Assembly: GCF_958298935.1 (NCBI RefSeq)
Contig: NC_084921.1
Span: 44,921,001-44,985,000 of the forward strand
DNA length: 64,000 bases
Source of the DNA: Phragmites australis
Taxonomy: Eukaryota; Streptophyta; Magnoliopsida; Poales; Poaceae
Direction of reading: 5' to 3'
A program made the translations under genes and the position numbers. Positions 38,201 to 50,300 of this stretch are shown here, piece by piece (position 1 is the stretch's first letter; each line of letters begins with the position of its first letter). Under the pieces are notes generated by a model. That model saw nothing but the letters and a program-made list of their open reading frames with translations. It ran no database searches and was not told the DNA's origin.

Positions 38201-41200
38201 TTGGGAAGTCACAGTCATCAAACAAGAGGAAACGACTGAGGGTCCCTTGGAGATGCAAATATCTCTTCCATCAATGCCTTCATTGTACATCATATCCTTT
38301 CTTTATAAAGCATGTTTGGAGATTCATAAAGTTGGAGGGCACGTCCTGGACAGAATTATTTTGCATAATTTTGCATGGGAGCTACTGCAGAAGGTATGTT
38401 CTATTACAAGTTCACAAACAACCACAATGCTTACGACTGAAACTGAAGTATTTTATCAAACTTCTAGTCAAGAATCTAAGAGGTTTTTCTTTGAGTTGTT
38501 TGTAGCTAAGCTGTTTCTTCTTTCATGTGCATAAACCATAAATAGCTTATTACTTGATTTTATTTGATAGAATTGATTTTGATCTTTACAAATTTGTTTG
38601 CGGTTTCTTCCAGGAACTCAGTACGGTGAATCTGAATTTTACGTAGATATTTTTTCGCACCATAATGATAATAACACTGACACATTTTAAGAAGCAAATT
38701 CTTTGGCTTGTCCCATTATTAGCGTTGGCAATGTCTAATTCATATTTGTCCAGTAAAGGAACAGATTATTATCAGTCAAACATTGCAACTTAAGAACTAT
38801 TTTTTTTTTGTTTTAGTTATTTATTTTTATAAACTGTAACCGGTCTTGCGATTTAGGTGGCCATACTGTCTTCACACTAAAACTAGTGCCTTCATCTAGA
38901 CAATAAACACCAGTGCTTGAGTGCCTCAGTTGCAAAAATGTTGCAAGTGACATTGATTTTTTTTAATTATGAGAACTCTAGATGACCTAGTCGCTCCCTC
39001 TGTATTTATCGGAGTATGTCTCAACCTGTACTTATGAATATTCCATATGAGCTGTACTGTAGCAACAGTAGGTCGGTCATGAGGCCTATATACTGGGGTG
39101 ACCCCCCCCCCCCTAGGTATGCTTTTGGAGCTGAGGAGCTTCAAACATCAAAAACTCTAGATGAGCTTCACCCGTTAGAAGCTGGTAGCAGCTATATATA
39201 TGCTTTTGGGTGTTTGAATAAACATCAGAAGCTACTGGCACAGAGAAAACTCCTGTGTCTTAGAGGTTGTTAGCAGCTATAGGCTTTTGGGTGTTCTTGA
39301 ATAAACATCAGAAATTGCTAACAGTGTGAGCTCGCGTGTGTGTTCATCGACCCACCTCTCGCAGGGTCGAATCCAACAACTTATACTTAAATGTATGCAG
39401 GTCATCAATATTTATGAAAAATTTCTGGTATCTGTTGAGTCTGGGAATTCTCGGGTTTCGGAAATAGGAGTTCTGCAAATACTGCTAGACTTGCGTTTCA
39501 TTGGCGACGTCCTATCAGGAGGCAAAAATCCTTCCACCAACACTTCTGAACTGCAGACAAAACAGGATTCTTCCCCAAGCACCATCACCAAGACTTACTT
39601 CAGGAGAAAACAATATCAATTTCAGGCAGATTCAGCTGTCATGGAGCCTATAAACAAGTTAATCAATAAGCTCTCGCAGAGATTGGATCCGATAGACTGG
39701 GCCACGTAAGAATTTGTTTTCATTATGCATTGTTATGTCTGTCAAGTCATTACTTAATATTCCTTAAATATGTGAGACATGTGTCATGAAACAGGTATGA
39801 ACCTTACTTGTGGGAGAATGAGAAGCAATCTTACAAGCGTTATGTTGTTCTTCTCGGTTTTTTGGTCCAACTGAATCACAGGTATACTGGTACTGTACAA
39901 AAGTTACCAACAAAGTCAAATACAGATTCAAACATTATGAGGTGCTCTCAAGTTCCAAGATTCAAGTACCTACCGATCAGGTAAATATTCTTTGTGTCAT
40001 GTGTGAATAACTGTTGCCAAGTGCATGTTTCTTTAGGTGATTTTGAAAGATGTTCAAGACTTCTAGATTTATGACGAAATTAACTTATCAGCCTTGCACC
40101 TACCAGTACAATCAGTGGAGATAGTTATGGTATTAAGATTTGTGTTTAAAAGTATTTAATGAAAATATATTGATGGATGGTAGTAAAATTTGAAATATTT
40201 TGAAACCATTATTCTTGAGCATGTAAATAGCAATCTGCAAAAAGTTGTCTACTGAATGTCAAGTGCTTACATTGGTCAGGTATATAATATTGCAGCTTCA
40301 GTGCTCCATCCTCACACAGTGACACTACGACTTGTTACTTTTGGATGACATTTGGATATTCTATTCTGGCCCACTATACATGGATGACTAGGAAATGAAA
40401 AAAATGGACAGCTAAACATGTAAAAAAAGAGATGAAATTTCCCCCCGATATGTTTGTTATGCATTTAGGAGATTTATGAAGGTTCATTCTTCTATCTGTT
40501 TTTTTTTAACCTTTACCTTTTAGGAACCCATGGTAGGAGTTTGACTTTCTAAGGGGACTTTTGGGTGGCTTGTGAAGAATACTTTTGCTTGTTTGCCGAT
40601 TCTAAACGTTTTGTTATTTATCTTGTTACCTGCAGTGCCCCAGCTATATCATCAAGAGCACACAAATCATCACTTCAGTCGCCAGCTGGCGATTCAACAT
40701 CTAAAAGTCCTTGGAAATCATATTCAAATGGAGAAAGATCTACTGCACCAGAACTTGATGATAATGCAAGTCTTGTAGGTGCAGCTCCATTGCTTAAGTC
40801 ATTTGTTACCCAGGTGAGTGACTGACTACAAGTTTATTTGTTTTTAACTTCAATTTAGAAGGTAAACAAACCAGCAATCATTGCTGCTGTATAACCTACT
40901 AAATGTAGATCATCAATATTCATTCTGCTTGTTTGAAGAAATATTCCATAAGCATGATAGGACATAGAAAGTTAGCCCCGTAAAACAAGGGAAATGAATT
41001 GCGCGCTGACTGAATCATTTCTTGTGACTATTGCTAGTACATAACATTTTTTTAGGTCAACAAAGTCGTCTGTACTTTTGATTTTCATTTAGTCCTTGAG
41101 CTTGTGGAAATGAGAGAACGCCATTTTCTTTATATAAAAAGTCAATAAGATGTTTCGCCAGCTCCCTTTTACGAACCTTATTGACCCAGAGCCTAACATT

Positions 41201-41408
41201 GGAATTTTTCTCTAATTGAATACAAATCTTCAGCTAAAAATCTCCATGTCTTGCCATTTATCAGGTCGGGAGCAAATTTGGGGAGAACACATCGAGATGG
41301 GGGTCCATGCTCTCGGATGGCCAGGTTGGTAAGCTCAGTGACATTCTTCCTGGACCAGCAGCTGGGTTTTTCTCTTCTTTCACATCGGGAGTTCGATATG
41401 ATTCATAG
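35282..41408 (+). CDS. COG1: Conserved oligomeric Golgi complex subunit 1
   Basis: Subunit of the COG vesicle-tethering complex that acts in retrograde transport within the Golgi and keeps glycosylation enzymes in place. Exons 35282-37498, 38199-38393, 39401-39705, 39795-39980, 40636-40813 and 41265-41408 join in frame to 1074 residues, close to the roughly 1070 of Arabidopsis COG1. The N-terminus has the Vps51/COG helical region ([40 protein letters not shown]). The end is [20 protein letters not shown]. The ATG at 35282 is chosen because the frame upstream opens only with GTG. Residues about 630-677 hold a cluster of S/T-P sites ([24 protein letters not shown]). Intron 1 contains a CCTAGCGCTTA-type repeat relic. 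Intron 2 contains a C12 run and an imperfect 85-bp direct duplication near 39186-39320. Confidence 0.95.
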
Positions 41409-42012
41409 TTGCAGTACCATGAGCCTTGATCTTCATTCAATACTCAATGCTTTCTATATGTTCAATGGAAATTCACATGTGTCACTGAAGAGAATGACAC
41501 AACTGCTGGCGGGTGTAATCTGCCATGGAAAATCTGTTAACGACAGAATGATGCCAATCGCCATATAGTTGGCAGTGTTGCTCAGCACATCATACCATGC
41601 ATCTTCACATTTTTAGACTGGACAGCATTTGAGGAGAAGCTACAGAATATGATGGCACAAGATCTATTCGGTCTCCTAACCGAACTGAGATGGAGTGTTC
41701 AAGGAAATCAAATGAGCTCACAGTATGTTTCCTACTTGCAATTTGACACAGTACATAGGACAAAGCAAGTACAACTTCCTGATGATGATAGCTCACTTTT
41801 TTGGGGTACTCGACACATGAAGTCACAAAAAGAATTTTGGTGTCAATTCTTTCTTTCTTTTCCCTTTTTCTTTTTGGCTCGGTGAGTTGGAGGATTTTTT
41901 ACATTAACCTAGAAATTTGCAGTGCTGAAACTGCAACGGTTGCGGTTTTCCTTGTATGTAGGCAAATTTGCAGATGTGTACACTGGAAATATAGTAATAA
42001 AGTCTTCTATTA

Positions 42013-42028
42013 CCCCCCCCCCCCCCCC
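42013..42028. repeat. C16 homopolymer
   Basis: An uninterrupted run of 16 C in AT-rich DNA downstream of COG1. Confidence 0.95.
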
Positions 42029-44626
42029 ACCTAGAACTTCGGTCCATTCCTTTATTAAGCAACAAGCAAGGGCCTGTATGGCGTGCCGAAATTTGTACGT
42101 TTTTACATGCATGTACGCTTTAACAAGTTAGAACAAAGACTTGGATGCTGTTCTTCCCAGAAGAGGAAAAAAAGGGTTGTTGACTTTGGACTTGGGCTCA
42201 ATCAGAGGGCAGAAAATGGATAAACATGCATTTTCACAGAACCACGAAAGAAAAAGATGGTAAGCTGGATTTCTTGAGAGCAGAGAATTGAAATGTGGTT
42301 CAAAACACGGCGTAACGCCGGTGGATGAGATGTTGCTGGCTCGTGATGGTCATGGCCGCCTGTGCCATGGTCATGGGCCATTGCCATTGATTGGGCTTGC
42401 ACCGGGAAAAAGGGCTTGCCCTTTCCCAGATGTGTATGTGATGATCCATGACCATGATTTGCACACGGATAGCGAACCGCGAACAACTCCTTCGACCGTT
42501 TGGAAGAGAGTGAAGTAACGTATGAAATGATTTGTTGGATAAGAGATGAGAGAGAAAACTGACGCTCCCCATAACATCCTACCTTCAAATTTTGATTATA
42601 GTCTAGCTCACTTATAGAACAGATCCATATACATATAACATATTTATTGTTTTTTTGTCATTATTCCGTATAAAAGGGTTAACTCGTAGCTAGTATGTTT
42701 AAAGCACGAAAGTTTATAAGTTAGTTCGAATATATTTAAACTACTAAGATGATATTAAATCCATCATATCGGAACACTTAGATCACACGGACCGAAACCG
42801 AAAACACTAATAACCTAGCTGAAACTTACGATGTGCACGGGATGTAAATACACATGATATCCTCTTAGTGTCATAATCATGTCATGTCTCATATACGAAC
42901 CCATACAACGAGAGTTAGCTCTCATAATATCCGTACCAACCGTCTTTAAAATTCGCTTACAACTCTCTACCTATAAACAAACCTACGCACACAAAGCATA
43001 TTAGGGTTAACGCTTTTACACGTACACATAGCACGATCGGGGCTCCCAACGTGGCCACCAGCTTCTCTCCACGGTCGGATACTGGTGGGGCCAATTGGTC
43101 CCAAAAGTGCGTCGCGATCTCGCCGGCGATCGACGCGGTTTTGTACCGGAAAAAGGTCTAAACACCTTGCAACTTGCATTCACTGAAAGAGATTGTTCTG
43201 AAGTTGCTCCAGTTCAAGCTCCCTCTTTCTCTACCCTCCTTTCTCCATTAGGCCTGGCGATACACTCACTGGTTACTTACTACACGACACAGCACTAGTC
43301 AAATTAAGTACGATATCAGAGACTACCCCTTAAGACCAAGGGTCAGGCTTAATCTATACTCCCAACCAATCGTTGGACTAGGAAGTACTATAAAAATGCT
43401 CTCCTTTTCGCATCGGTTAAGTTTGTTAAGTTTGAGCGGCAGTTCGTGGAGGTAAGGGAGAGTGCTTGTTGCTGTCGAGATCGCGATCAAAAGGGGCGGC
43501 AGGCATGAACTCGTTCCAAGCGCCAAAAGGAAGGGTGAAAGGTACATGCAACTTGCAAGTTGAGTGTAGACAGCTGATGCTAGGCTACGGATCTTAACCG
43601 AATAGGATTATGCCACTCACATTTATAGCTTTGTTGTTATCAGATGAATACACCAAAAATTTATTGACAGATACAGATAAATCAGGTAGTAGAACTTATC
43701 CACTTCTTACTTTTTTTACTCTTTTCTTATTCTTCTTCCTCTTTCTCTCTCGTCTATGACAAAAGAAAATTTATTGGAGAGGAGGGGAGCTTCCATTGAC
43801 TGTGAAGCAGCTGGGAACCTAGCCCCCCCTCCGCCCTGCAAGAATACAAGAAGCAGTTGCTTTCACCCTAGCTAGCAGGATAGCACACCTGTCCTTGAAT
43901 AGGATTAACAACCTGCCGATCTCCTTTGTAATCGAATATTACGTGTATCTTATGCTAGCGAACTTAAAGAAAAGTATCCAAGATACAACGAGTAATATCT
44001 ACATAAAGAGGTGCATGTCGAGTTATCATTGGTGGCATGATCGATTTATATAATCCTCCATGCAGATTATGCCTCTGTTAGTGACACAAGAATCCATGTC
44101 GTATCAAAGCGGAGAGCAACAAGCTAGGTACGGCCCATGATCATCTCTCCCATTATTTCGATGTCACGCACAACCACGACACAAGAACCTTCTCCAATGG
44201 GAAACACAAAATGCCTGCACGTATAATATGATCACTTGATCAGTAAGTAATTCAGTGTCTACATATAACACAAAATGGCTGAGGCAAGTAACCCTCAAAT
44301 GACTACGCTTACACGTCCTTCTCTTGTCTTCTTCTCTAAAACTACAGGATCCAGCACCACCACTGAACACGTGCAGTGCAGATGATCCTTGCCTGCCGGT
44401 CTCCGAATCCGTAGCACATCTTTCGAAGATCGCCGTACAGAGGCAGTACTACTACCTGTGATTGCAATTTTTATGTTCAGGAGGGAGACAACTTTTGTTG
44501 GGTGATTCGTCGCAGACACTTTGGTATGGATGGGCTCTGGTTTGTTTGGCCTCAAAGCCAGCCAGTGGTGGCATGTCTAGATCTCATGTGCTCCTTTTCC
44601 GGGGCCTTTCCCTTCCCAAACCGGTG

Positions 44627-44643
44627 CCCCCCCCCCCCCCCCC
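44627..44643. repeat. C17 homopolymer
   Basis: The longest of six C runs of 11 or more in the window. Confidence 0.95.
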
Positions 44644-46153
44644 TTGAGGTTGCTTAATGCCAAAGCTAATTGCTTAGTTTGAGAGATTATATTAGGCAGA
44701 TAACGTTGAGGAGGACGTACTGTCGATTTTGCGTTGACAGCTTAGATTTTTGAGGTGAACAGACGAGTATGTTATGATTAATGTTTATTCGAGTAGAGTA
44801 AGAATATTCAGACTTTTCCCTAAAAAAAAGAATATTCAAACTTATACCGCAAGAGTTTATTTGTAGAAAAATATTGTAGTAGTGGAGATCAACAATTGTA
44901 GAGCAAGCAAGCAACATTGCTGGCCAAAGCTAGTCTTCATTTGACTAGAGATAACGATTGTTGAGCAATGATCTGTCTTCCTAGTTTTGAGTTGACTTGC
45001 TTAGCCTTAGGCTCTCTCGTGTCTCATGCTTCTCGCAAACAATGATGCTCTGGCGTTCGGTACAACAACCATATATTCCTGCTGATTGAACTGGTCTCAA
45101 CTCACCATGACTAGAATCTGATAGACATAAAAACTCTGAATCTGTCATAATTCAAAACAATTTGGTAGAAGAAGTATCGGCTTCTTCTATGCTACATGAT
45201 TCAGTTGCACAAGAACAACAGAATTTATAATTAAGTTTTCTTCTTCTTCTTTTTGAACCAGTACCTGATCATCATCAAAGAACTACATATTGTAAAGAGA
45301 ATCTTTGTGAAGGGAATGTGGCACGCTGTACTGCACAATAAACAACATTATATATGCTAAAGATTGTATCTTTGGCAATGAAAAGATTGGATCTTTTTGT
45401 CAAGTTTTTATCCTAACCAACTCAACACTAAACAAATGAACCAAAGGCAGTTTTTTTTGTTATATCATTGTTCAGATAAGAGGATGGCACATCTCGCCAA
45501 TATAATGCAGGGAACTTGCGTTGGAAACAACGAAACAGATTGATAGAAACCGTGTAGCACAGTCGGTTGCTTGACCTACTCATCTGACCATTCTTTTAAC
45601 TTGTACCTTGGTTCTGTTCTTTGCTCCGGCTAGGACGGCACGAGACACAATAAACTGGAAGCTTTGGAGGAACCATTTGGCATCTTTCCAGACATGTTTT
45701 TGACGCTTGATGATACCAGCAGGATCACCTGCCTTGGTGTTGCTAATCTTATGAGCTTGTGCCAAACGGCAAACACATCATGGGAATACCAGAATTTGCT
45801 AATCTGTATGCGCCTAATTCAAGCCTCAACCGCTGAGTTAGAATCTCGGAAATTTCATGGAAATCCAGCAGAAATTATACTGTTTTCGGCCAAGTTCTTG
45901 CCACATTGGTGTGAAATTTCTAGGCTCCAAAGGGGACCATGATATCTCCTTATCAATGTGGATTCCAAGTTATATTTTCAGTGTAAAAAATATATTAGTA
46001 AAATTAGTGGATGTCATCATAAAAGTATATATATATTAGAAAATATTATTGTCTGTGAGAATGACATACGAGCATAAAGCCCATATGTCATCATCACACC
46101 GATATTATTTTTTAACTTTTATAATTTTTATAATGATACATAGTAAATTGTTT

Positions 46154-46231
46154 CAAATATGTTTGGGCAAGACCGGAAGAATACGTGTGCTCCAAATATA
46201 TTTGGGCAAGACCGGAAGAATGCGTGTGCAA
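46154..46231. repeat. Two-unit 39-bp tandem duplication
   Basis: Units 46154-46192 and 46193-46231 share TTTGGGCAAGACCGGAAGAA and differ at only a few bases. Confidence 0.93.
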
Positions 46232-46582
46232 AATTGATCGCTTCACAGAGGCTGAAAATGACACGCCTTGCAAACAGCGAACGCATGACAAGAATAATTT
46301 CCCATTCATTTCAATCTGAAACCAACCACTTTGCGTCCAGTGTTCGGCAGAAACGTCCCAGCACCCAAAAACAATGTCACGCCACCTACCTGGAAGAAGA
46401 TTTCTACGGTTCTACCTGCCCCATCAAGGGATAAGAAGCGAAGATGCTCAAGTCATCGTTTTGACATCAAGGCTTCTTTCTAGACGCTGATCATTGAACT
46501 TCATTTACAATTTTTAGCAAAGAGAGGCAAGAGAATAGTTCAAGTAATTTTTTTAGCAAAGATATTGGACTTCAATTGAATA

Positions 46583-46840
46583 TATAATCCCTCTGGTCAC
46601 AAATACATAAAGTTTTAGACAAGACACGATCACTCACGTATAGTTTTGACTATTATTTTTTATTATGATATATTTGTAAAATTCAAAAAATTATAGTATC
46701 ATGAAAGTATTTTTCAAGATATATATATATATATATATGATTTTAATGTTTTTAAAATGAATATTTTAAAATCTATTGTTACTCAAAGTTTTTATAAGTT
46801 TGATTGAATCTTGTCCAGAATGTCATATTTGTATCCATTG
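46583..46840. mobile_element. Stowaway-like MITE with (AT)n centre
   Basis: The left end CCCTCTGGTCACAAATACAT with AGTTTTAGACAAGAC is mirrored at the right by CTTGTCCAGAATGTCATATT and TGTATCC, an imperfect inverted pair. The middle has a (AT)10 run at 46719-46738. The right terminal phrase TTTGTATCCATTGCTATCAT recurs with one change at 46916-46936. Confidence 0.65.
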
Positions 46841-47075
46841 CTATCATTGTTTGACCAAAAAAAGTATGTACAACGTTCGATCATAACCAAATAAAAAGTA
46901 CAATTGAAAAGCGAATTTGTATCCGTTGCTATCATTTAGCAGCCCCTCTTTGAATTGAATAAATCAGACTATGAAAACCAAACCCATCATCACTTTGGTC
47001 AATGGCAGGAAAGAAGCAAAGAAAGGAAACCAGAGAGGCGATGCCAAAGAGTAGAGGAGGAAAAGGAGTCCACGC

Positions 47076-47082
47076 TATAAAG
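47076..47082 (+). promoter_or_regulatory. Candidate TATA box of the aspartic protease gene
   Basis: TATAAAG in CACGCTATAAAGCGG lies about 290 bp upstream of the start codon, followed by a GC-rich leader. Placement is plausible for a grass gene with a long 5' UTR. No transcript evidence is available here. Confidence 0.4.
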
Positions 47083-47368
47083 CGGCGGAACGGAACAGCA
47101 TAGAGAGGGAGAGGCGCGTAATCCTTTCCCACCCTTTCACACTTGCCCCCCTGAACTCCTAGACTATTTAGAAACCGAGGCCTCGAGGAGGGTGGGTATA
47201 TACGCTGCGCGGCGAATTTGCGGCTGTTCCGAGCCCTTCCGTGTAAGTGCAAAAAAAAGGGCCGTGAATTGCTACGCGCACGCGCAGCCGCCGCGCCAAG
47301 AAGCGCTCGCTCCCTTCGTCTCGCCTCGCCGCGTCGGGTGTCGAGACCGCCCCGCTGCGGCTGCCTCG

Positions 47369-50300
47369 ATGAGGCCGCCGGAGGTAGCGCTGGCCGCCGC
47401 GGTGGCAGTCGCGCTGGTGGCGCTGCTGGCCGGTGTGGGGGAGGCTGCGGCGGCGCTGATGCTGGAGCGCGCGGTGCCCCACAAGGGGGTGCCCGTGGAG
47501 CACCTCAAGGAGCGGGACAGGGCGCGGCACGCGAGGAGGGGGCTGCTCGGCGGGGCTCCCGCCGCCGCCGGCGTGGTGGACTTCCCCGTGGAGGGCTCCG
47601 CCAACCCTTACATGGTCGGGTGGGTGAGCTGCTTCACTTTTGTGTTATCTGGAGGATTTGGTTGGGTTAGGTCGGCTGTGTGCGATTGGTGGAAGCGTGG
47701 GAAGTTCGTAATTTTCTGGGTTTCTTGGTTCGGGCGGTGTTCGTAATTTTCTGGGTTTCTTGGTTCGGGCGGTGTTCGTAATTTTCTGGGTTTCTTGGTT
47801 CAGGCGGTGTTCGTAATTTTCTGGGTTTCTTGGTTCGGGCGGTGAGCTGAAACTGCTGCCTTGACTGAAATGATTGAGCTGTTTGTTTTCATGCGTGTGT
47901 TTGTTGGAAAATGGTTGGCAGTTTGTCGGCTGTGCTGCTTAAGTAGTTAAGTTCATCTCTTTTCTCAGTTGAACGAGCGATGATTTAAGTGTTTATATGC
48001 CGTTACTTGGTGAATTTTCGTTGGGTGGATATTGTTTGCATTGCACGAAGTTTCTCTTTGCTTTATTTTTGGCGACTCTTTGCGGTCTCGGTTGAATTCA
48101 GTTTGCAGATTTGTTCCATTCGTCCTTATTATGCTGCTAAAGTGTAAATTTTTTCTTTCTTTGTGCATTTGATTGCTCCACTCCTGTCATTCTCGATGCT
48201 TATTTAGGAGCCCAATTCTGACGCGAGTATCAAATTTGTTGCGCTTTGCTTCTTCTTGGATCATAGGTTGGTAGAGTTGGTTCCAGATGGGAGATTCCAT
48301 TCGTTGCAATCCTTGGTTTATTTCATTTCCTTAGTTGCTTTTGCTTAAGGTCAACTCCAAAGAAAAGAAAATATTTCTTCCTTAGGCTTCAGTCGGGGAT
48401 CCCCCCCCCCCCCCCCTCTGCTATGTTTCTAGCCTATTTCTTAATCGTTCAATTGAAAGGAAGAAAATAGTTTTGTGGAGGAGTAATCCAGCAAGCTGTA
48501 GAAACAGGGTAGTAGAACGTCCTGTATTCGTCATTGAATGTAGCGATTTGTCACATAAGGATGCTATTTCTGCCTATCCTCGAATTGGTTAGGCTGCACA
48601 TTTCAGTTTGTTACGCAAAACATACCACTGTGTTGTAATTTATCGACCTACTATTTGGCATTGTCATTTCACCAATTCATGCCAATATTCATTCTGCAAC
48701 TCGGCTTGTTGGTATAAGCTATAAGAAGGATATATTTTTCTTTTCAATCTATAAATATAATGTACTGTTTTTTCGACTATTGCGTCATAAAATTTGAAAT
48801 TCAATTGAATTTGCAGGCTCTATTTTACCCGTGTGAAATTGGGAAACCCAGCCAAGGAATTCTTTGTCCAGATTGACACTGGCAGTGACATCTTGTGGGT
48901 AACTTGCAGCTCTTGCACTGGTTGCCCGACATCAAGTGGACTCAATGTGAGGCCAAGTTCTTATCTTTGATTTCAACAAATGCATATACTTTCAGGAAAT
49001 GTTGGTATTAGCTATGGAGCTCCTTCTGACCAAATAATTACTATGTTGATTCCTCAGATCCAGTTGGAGTCCTTCAATCCTGACACTTCATCAACATCAT
49101 CCAGGATAGCGTGCTCGGATAATAGATGTTCAGCTGCCCTCCAGACAGGGGAAGCGGTCTGCCAAACCTCAGACTCCCCAAGCAGCCCCTGTGGGTACAC
49201 TTTCACCTATGGTGATGGGAGTGGCACATCAGGGTACTATGTGTCAGACACAATGTATTTCAACACTGTCATGGGAAATGAACAGATTGCCAATTCTTCC
49301 GCCTCCATTGTTTTTGGGTACAGTTTCCTTGGAGTCCTATATCATTTTAAATTACCCATCAAATAACTGAAACCTACCATTAGTAGCTGATGATATTTTA
49401 CCCAATATACCACTAGAAACCTTGCTAGAGAGGTCAAATTTAGGAGTGGTGATCGTTGACATGGTGTTGTTCCTTGATAATGTGAACCATTACATGTTGA
49501 TAATTTGTGTCACAGATGCAGATAAGTTTAGATCTTTTGTTGATTGGGTTGGTACAAATGATGGATCTAATGGCAACAAACTGTTGTCCTGAAGCCAGCA
49601 GGTTGCTTGGCATTTTTGCAAGCACACTTCCTTTTCTTGTTGTCACCCAGGACAACTGATGTCACTAGAAAAGTATCAAGTTCCTTTATGGTCAACCTGA
49701 ACAACTGCTGAAATTTTTTCTTCCATCCTGGAGCAAAAAGATGCCGGCATGTTACTAGAACTGTCATTGCATCCTCTGCTGTCAACTGATTATATGGCTA
49801 TTCTCTTGCATGCATACTGCAATGTCTTAGTGGCCTTGATGTCATGTCTCCAAAAGTTTAGCCTTGGAGTCGTCTCCAAAATCTTTTAGTGATAGGAGTC
49901 CACATCATTGTTCTTGTCTTCTTAGTTTAATTAAGCTGTACACCAGTTCAAGTCTAGCTATACTTCTTGATTGCAATTTTGTTTACTCATTATTACTCCT
50001 AACAGTGAATTTTGCTGTCAAACATTGTCACTAGAAATTATTTATCAGCTCATGAATGTTTCAATTCCTTCCAAGCAGATGTAGCAACTCACAGTCAGGA
50101 GACCTCACGAAGGCAGATAGGGCAGTTGATGGGATTTTTGGGTTTGGACAGCATCAATTGTCTGTTGTTTCACAACTGAACTCTCTTGGGGTGTCCCCGA
50201 AGGTTTTCTCTCATTGCCTGAAAGGTTCAGACAATGGTGGCGGCATTCTTGTGCTTGGTGAAATTGTGGAACCAGGATTAGTTTATACTCCACTTGTTCC

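Larger units (their letters stand above)
41409..46582. other. Gene-free region downstream of COG1
   Basis: Presumed COG1 3' UTR (to about 41900) and then about 4.6 kb in which I find no supportable gene. A minus-strand frame at 45580-45765 looks somewhat protein-like but could not be assigned. The region contains two long C runs and a tandem duplication at 46154. Confidence 0.45.

Noticed and set aside
41649..41885. 78-codon frame downstream of the COG1 stop
   Set aside because: COG1 ends at its family-typical C-terminus at 41408. This stretch is more simply 3' UTR, with no start context or similarity.
45580..45765. Minus-strand frame with HVWKDAKWFLQSFQFIVSRA
   Set aside because: It looks somewhat exon-like, but no flanking exons, splice context or family could be assigned.
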